From Siphonobacter sp. BAB-5405 (GTDB lineage: Bacteria > Bacteroidota > Bacteroidia > Cytophagales > Spirosomataceae), in contig NZ_NJAG01000009.1 in assembly GCF_002872335.1 (NCBI RefSeq), forward strand, positions 62,001 through 126,000: a stretch of DNA of 64,000 nucleotides, read 5' to 3'. A program made the position numbers and the translations under genes. Positions within the stretch are counted from its first letter, which is position 1. Each line of letters opens with the position of its first letter. Below, piece by piece: positions 62,397 through 64,000 of the stretch. Below the pieces are notes generated by a model. It did no database searches and was not told the origin of the DNA. It saw only the letters and a program-made list of their open reading frames with translations.

Positions 62397-62429
62397 AAAA
62401 AAAGCCATCTGTCCAGATGGCTTTTTTTG
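62397..62429 (+). terminator. Rho-independent terminator after glmS
   Basis: AAAGCCATCTG pairs with CAGATGGCTTT (two-base spacer) and is followed by T7. Confidence 0.85.
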
Positions 62430-62558
62430 TTGGATAGACCATTGTAAATCGATGTAAATACTAATGAATGTACAAATTGATCTTCGATAGATCATAAAAT
62501 AGTCAAAATACAGTCAGTGGACGGTAAACGGCAGGGAGTGCAGGCTTAGAAGTATAAA

Positions 62559-62566
62559 TACATTTG
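62559..62566 (+). promoter_or_regulatory. Candidate promoter -7 box of the susC gene
   Basis: TACATTTG matches TAnnTTTG. The leader would be about 250 bases, as in the other surface protein genes. No clear -33 box. Confidence 0.3.
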
Positions 62567-62823
62567 TCTTAGTGGATAAATTCACTATTTTCTTAGATAG
62601 TGAATATAATCCGCTAGTCACTTACGACTTACCGCTAAAATTACACCTAATCAATCGCTTCCTAATCCTTTCCACTATGACTGTAACGTAACGTATTTCC
62701 ATTGGTAGAAGAGAACCTTTTCTGCAATCCAAGTTTGTATTGATCTGCCTTAATGTGCACTTCGCCCAGCGAAGGAGCCTGTGTCTGTATTGCCTGATCG
62801 ATTTCCTAAAAACCTTTACTTCT

Positions 62824-64000
62824 ATGCTAAAAAATCGACTTTTCTTACCGGGAGGATCAACCTTCTGGCTATTTATGTTACTGCTCTGTTGTGTCGTACG
62901 ACTGCCGGTACAAGCGGCGGATGTAGTCGTTTCCGGAACGGTTAGCAGTCCCAGCGGTGAGCCGCTTCTGGGAGTAAGCGTTCTGCTAAAAGGGACGACC
63001 CGCGGTGTTATTACGGATGCTCAGGGAAAATTTAAAATCAGTGTTCCCGATAATGAATCGGTATTGATTTTCAGTTTTGTAGGCTACGTGCCGCAGGAAA
63101 TGGCGGTAGGCTCTCTGACCCAGCTGACGGTTACGCTCCAGCCCGATACCAAAAACCTCAGTGAGGTAGTTGTCGTAGGCTATACCACACAGTCGCGGGC
63201 TACCGTGACCGGAGCAGTGGGTACGCTGAAATCGTCCGATCTGTTACGTACACCCGCCGTTACTACATCCGGAGCGTTAGTGGGTAAAATTCAGGGTATT
63301 ACGGCTCGTCAGGCCGACGCCCGCCCCGGAGCCGGAACGAATATTCAAATCCGTAACATGGGTACTCCCTTGTTCATTATCGATGGCGTTCCTTCGGATG
63401 AAGGCAATTTCAACAACCTGGGTCAGAATGATATTGATAACATTTCCATTCTGAAAGATGCCTCCGCTTCCATCTACGGATTACGGGCAGCCAACGGGGT
63501 AGTGCTGGTAACCACGAAACGCGGGAAGATCGGCAGCAAGCCACTCATCAATATTAATGGCTATTACGGGGTGCAGAATTTCACCCGGTACCCACGTCCC
63601 GCCAATGCTTACCAGCACGTTCGGGCTCAGGCCGAATCGGATCAGAACCAGCGGATTAACACGACCTGGACGCCGGAGGAACTGGCGAAGTGGAAAGCGG
63701 GTACGGAGAAAAATTACCGCAGTTTCGATTATTACGATATGGTCATGCGGCCTAACGTACCCCAGTTCTCACTCAATGCCAATGCTTCAGGAGCCAATGA
63801 AACCGTAAACTATTACGTATCCGTTGGACACCTGGGACAGGAAGCGTTGATTAAAGATTATCGGTTTAACCGTACGAACATTCAGACCAACGTAGAGGTA
63901 GCTCTGGCGAAACGGTTTAAAATCGGTACGCAGCTAAGTGCCCGGCGTGAATTTCGCCACCAGGTAGGGGTACCCGGACTGGACGATTACTTCAACCCTT
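62824..64000 (+). CDS. SusC/RagA-family TonB-dependent receptor, 3' end outside window
   Basis: SusC proteins import glycans or peptides through the outer membrane with a SusD partner. The 392 codons seen include a signal peptide (1-31, ...RLPVQA), a CarboxypepD_reg-like domain (VVVSGTVSSPSGEPLLGVSVLLKGTTRGVITDAQGKF, about 33-110), the plug domain starting SEVVVVGYTTQSRATVTGAVGTL, and the SusC motif ILKDASASIYGLRAANGVVLVTTKRG (near residue 218). The barrel is mostly outside the window. ATG 62824 is the only start with a signal peptide. A susD gene would be expected beyond the right edge. Confidence 0.95.
   Translation, partial: MLKNRLFLPGGSTFWLFMLLLCCVVRLPVQAADVVVSGTVSSPSGEPLLGVSVLLKGTTRGVITDAQGKFKISVPDNESVLIFSFVGYVPQEMAVGSLTQLTVTLQPDTKNLSEVVVVGYTTQSRATVTGAVGTLKSSDLLRTPAVTTSGALVGKIQGITARQADARPGAGTNIQIRNMGTPLFIIDGVPSDEGNFNNLGQNDIDNISILKDASASIYGLRAANGVVLVTTKRGKIGSKPLININGYYGVQNFTRYPRPANAYQHVRAQAESDQNQRINTTWTPEELAKWKAGTEKNYRSFDYYDMVMRPNVPQFSLNANASGANETVNYYVSVGHLGQEALIKDYRFNRTNIQTNVEVALAKRFKIGTQLSARREFRHQVGVPGLDDYFNP

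Larger units (their letters stand above)
62384..62823. other. Intergenic region before the SusC gene, long leader
   Basis: It holds the glmS terminator (62397-62429), a hairpin with TTCACTAT/ATAGTGAA arms (62581-62588, 62597-62604) and a TACATTTG box at 62559-62566. No gene or riboswitch was recognised. Confidence 0.55.

Noticed and set aside
63557-63808. 83-codon frame inside the SusC gene
   Set aside because: Out-of-frame shadow of the receptor gene.
1-64000. Search for tRNA, rRNA, IS, phage or CRISPR
   Set aside because: Reading by eye found no cloverleaf, transposase, integrase, Cas gene or att-like repeat; a tRNAscan or ISfinder run would be decisive.

Overview
The window looks like chromosomal DNA of a Bacteroidota bacterium, most likely order Cytophagales (Spirosoma/Siphonobacter-like; a guess from gene families, not tested). 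Supporting signs are type IX secretion (T9SS) C-terminal sorting cassettes, a SusC/RagA TonB-dependent receptor, a nuo operon with a short NuoG and separate nuoC and nuoD, promoter-like TAnnTTTG boxes, and little Shine-Dalgarno signal. No tRNA, rRNA, insertion sequence, prophage, integrase or CRISPR array was recognised. Most of the window is core chromosome; the accessory part is the surface-protein block at 23.2-34.0 kb.

Layout. 1-2 kb: kdsB (cut by the left edge) and a transaldolase fused to a KdsD-like CBS pair. 2.2-4.9 kb: argH, a PAP2 phosphatase and a gamma-carbonic anhydrase, one minus-strand operon. 5.1-13.5 kb: nuoABCDEFGHIJ of respiratory complex I, closed by a terminator after nuoJ, with repeat-built hairpins in several spacers. 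13.7-19.4 kb: a neutral ceramidase-like protein, then a DUF3299-like protein and an ABC permease with a His-rich loop (minus strand), facing a soluble histidine kinase, a NarL-type regulator and a LolD/MacB-type ATPase (plus strand). 19.5-23.1 kb: a PER-like class A beta-lactamase, a uracil-DNA-glycosylase-like protein, a siroheme-synthase N-domain protein and a GH140-like secreted glycosidase. 23.2-34.0 kb: three large secreted or surface proteins, one with about 14 Ig-like repeats, one with thrombospondin type 3 repeats.

34.5-49.4 kb: an S9 peptidase, a CotH-like secreted protein, galU beside a plant-type glucuronokinase homologue, a TrmH-family methyltransferase, a Lys/Ala/Pro-rich protein, a lipoprotein beta-propeller, a hotdog thioesterase, DedA, a TPR-thioredoxin protein, a TonB-C/TPR protein and a methyltransferase. 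49.5-54.6 kb: pheT, a coiled-coil protein, zapA and rny; rny has an in-frame TGA before its conserved last 38 codons. 54.7-64 kb: a lipoprotein, ridA, an AI-2E-family transporter, an EamA transporter, fbp, a DUF2383 protein, glmS and the start of a susC gene cut by the right edge.

The leads I rate highest are the interrupted rny, the glucuronokinase-galU pair (a possible salvage route to UDP-glucuronate), the transaldolase-CBS fusion beside kdsB, a repeated ~165-residue module shared by two neighbouring surface proteins whose genes also share promoter-like and leader sequence, the three-unit higher-order repeat in the giant protein, and a family of inverted repeats in operon spacers.
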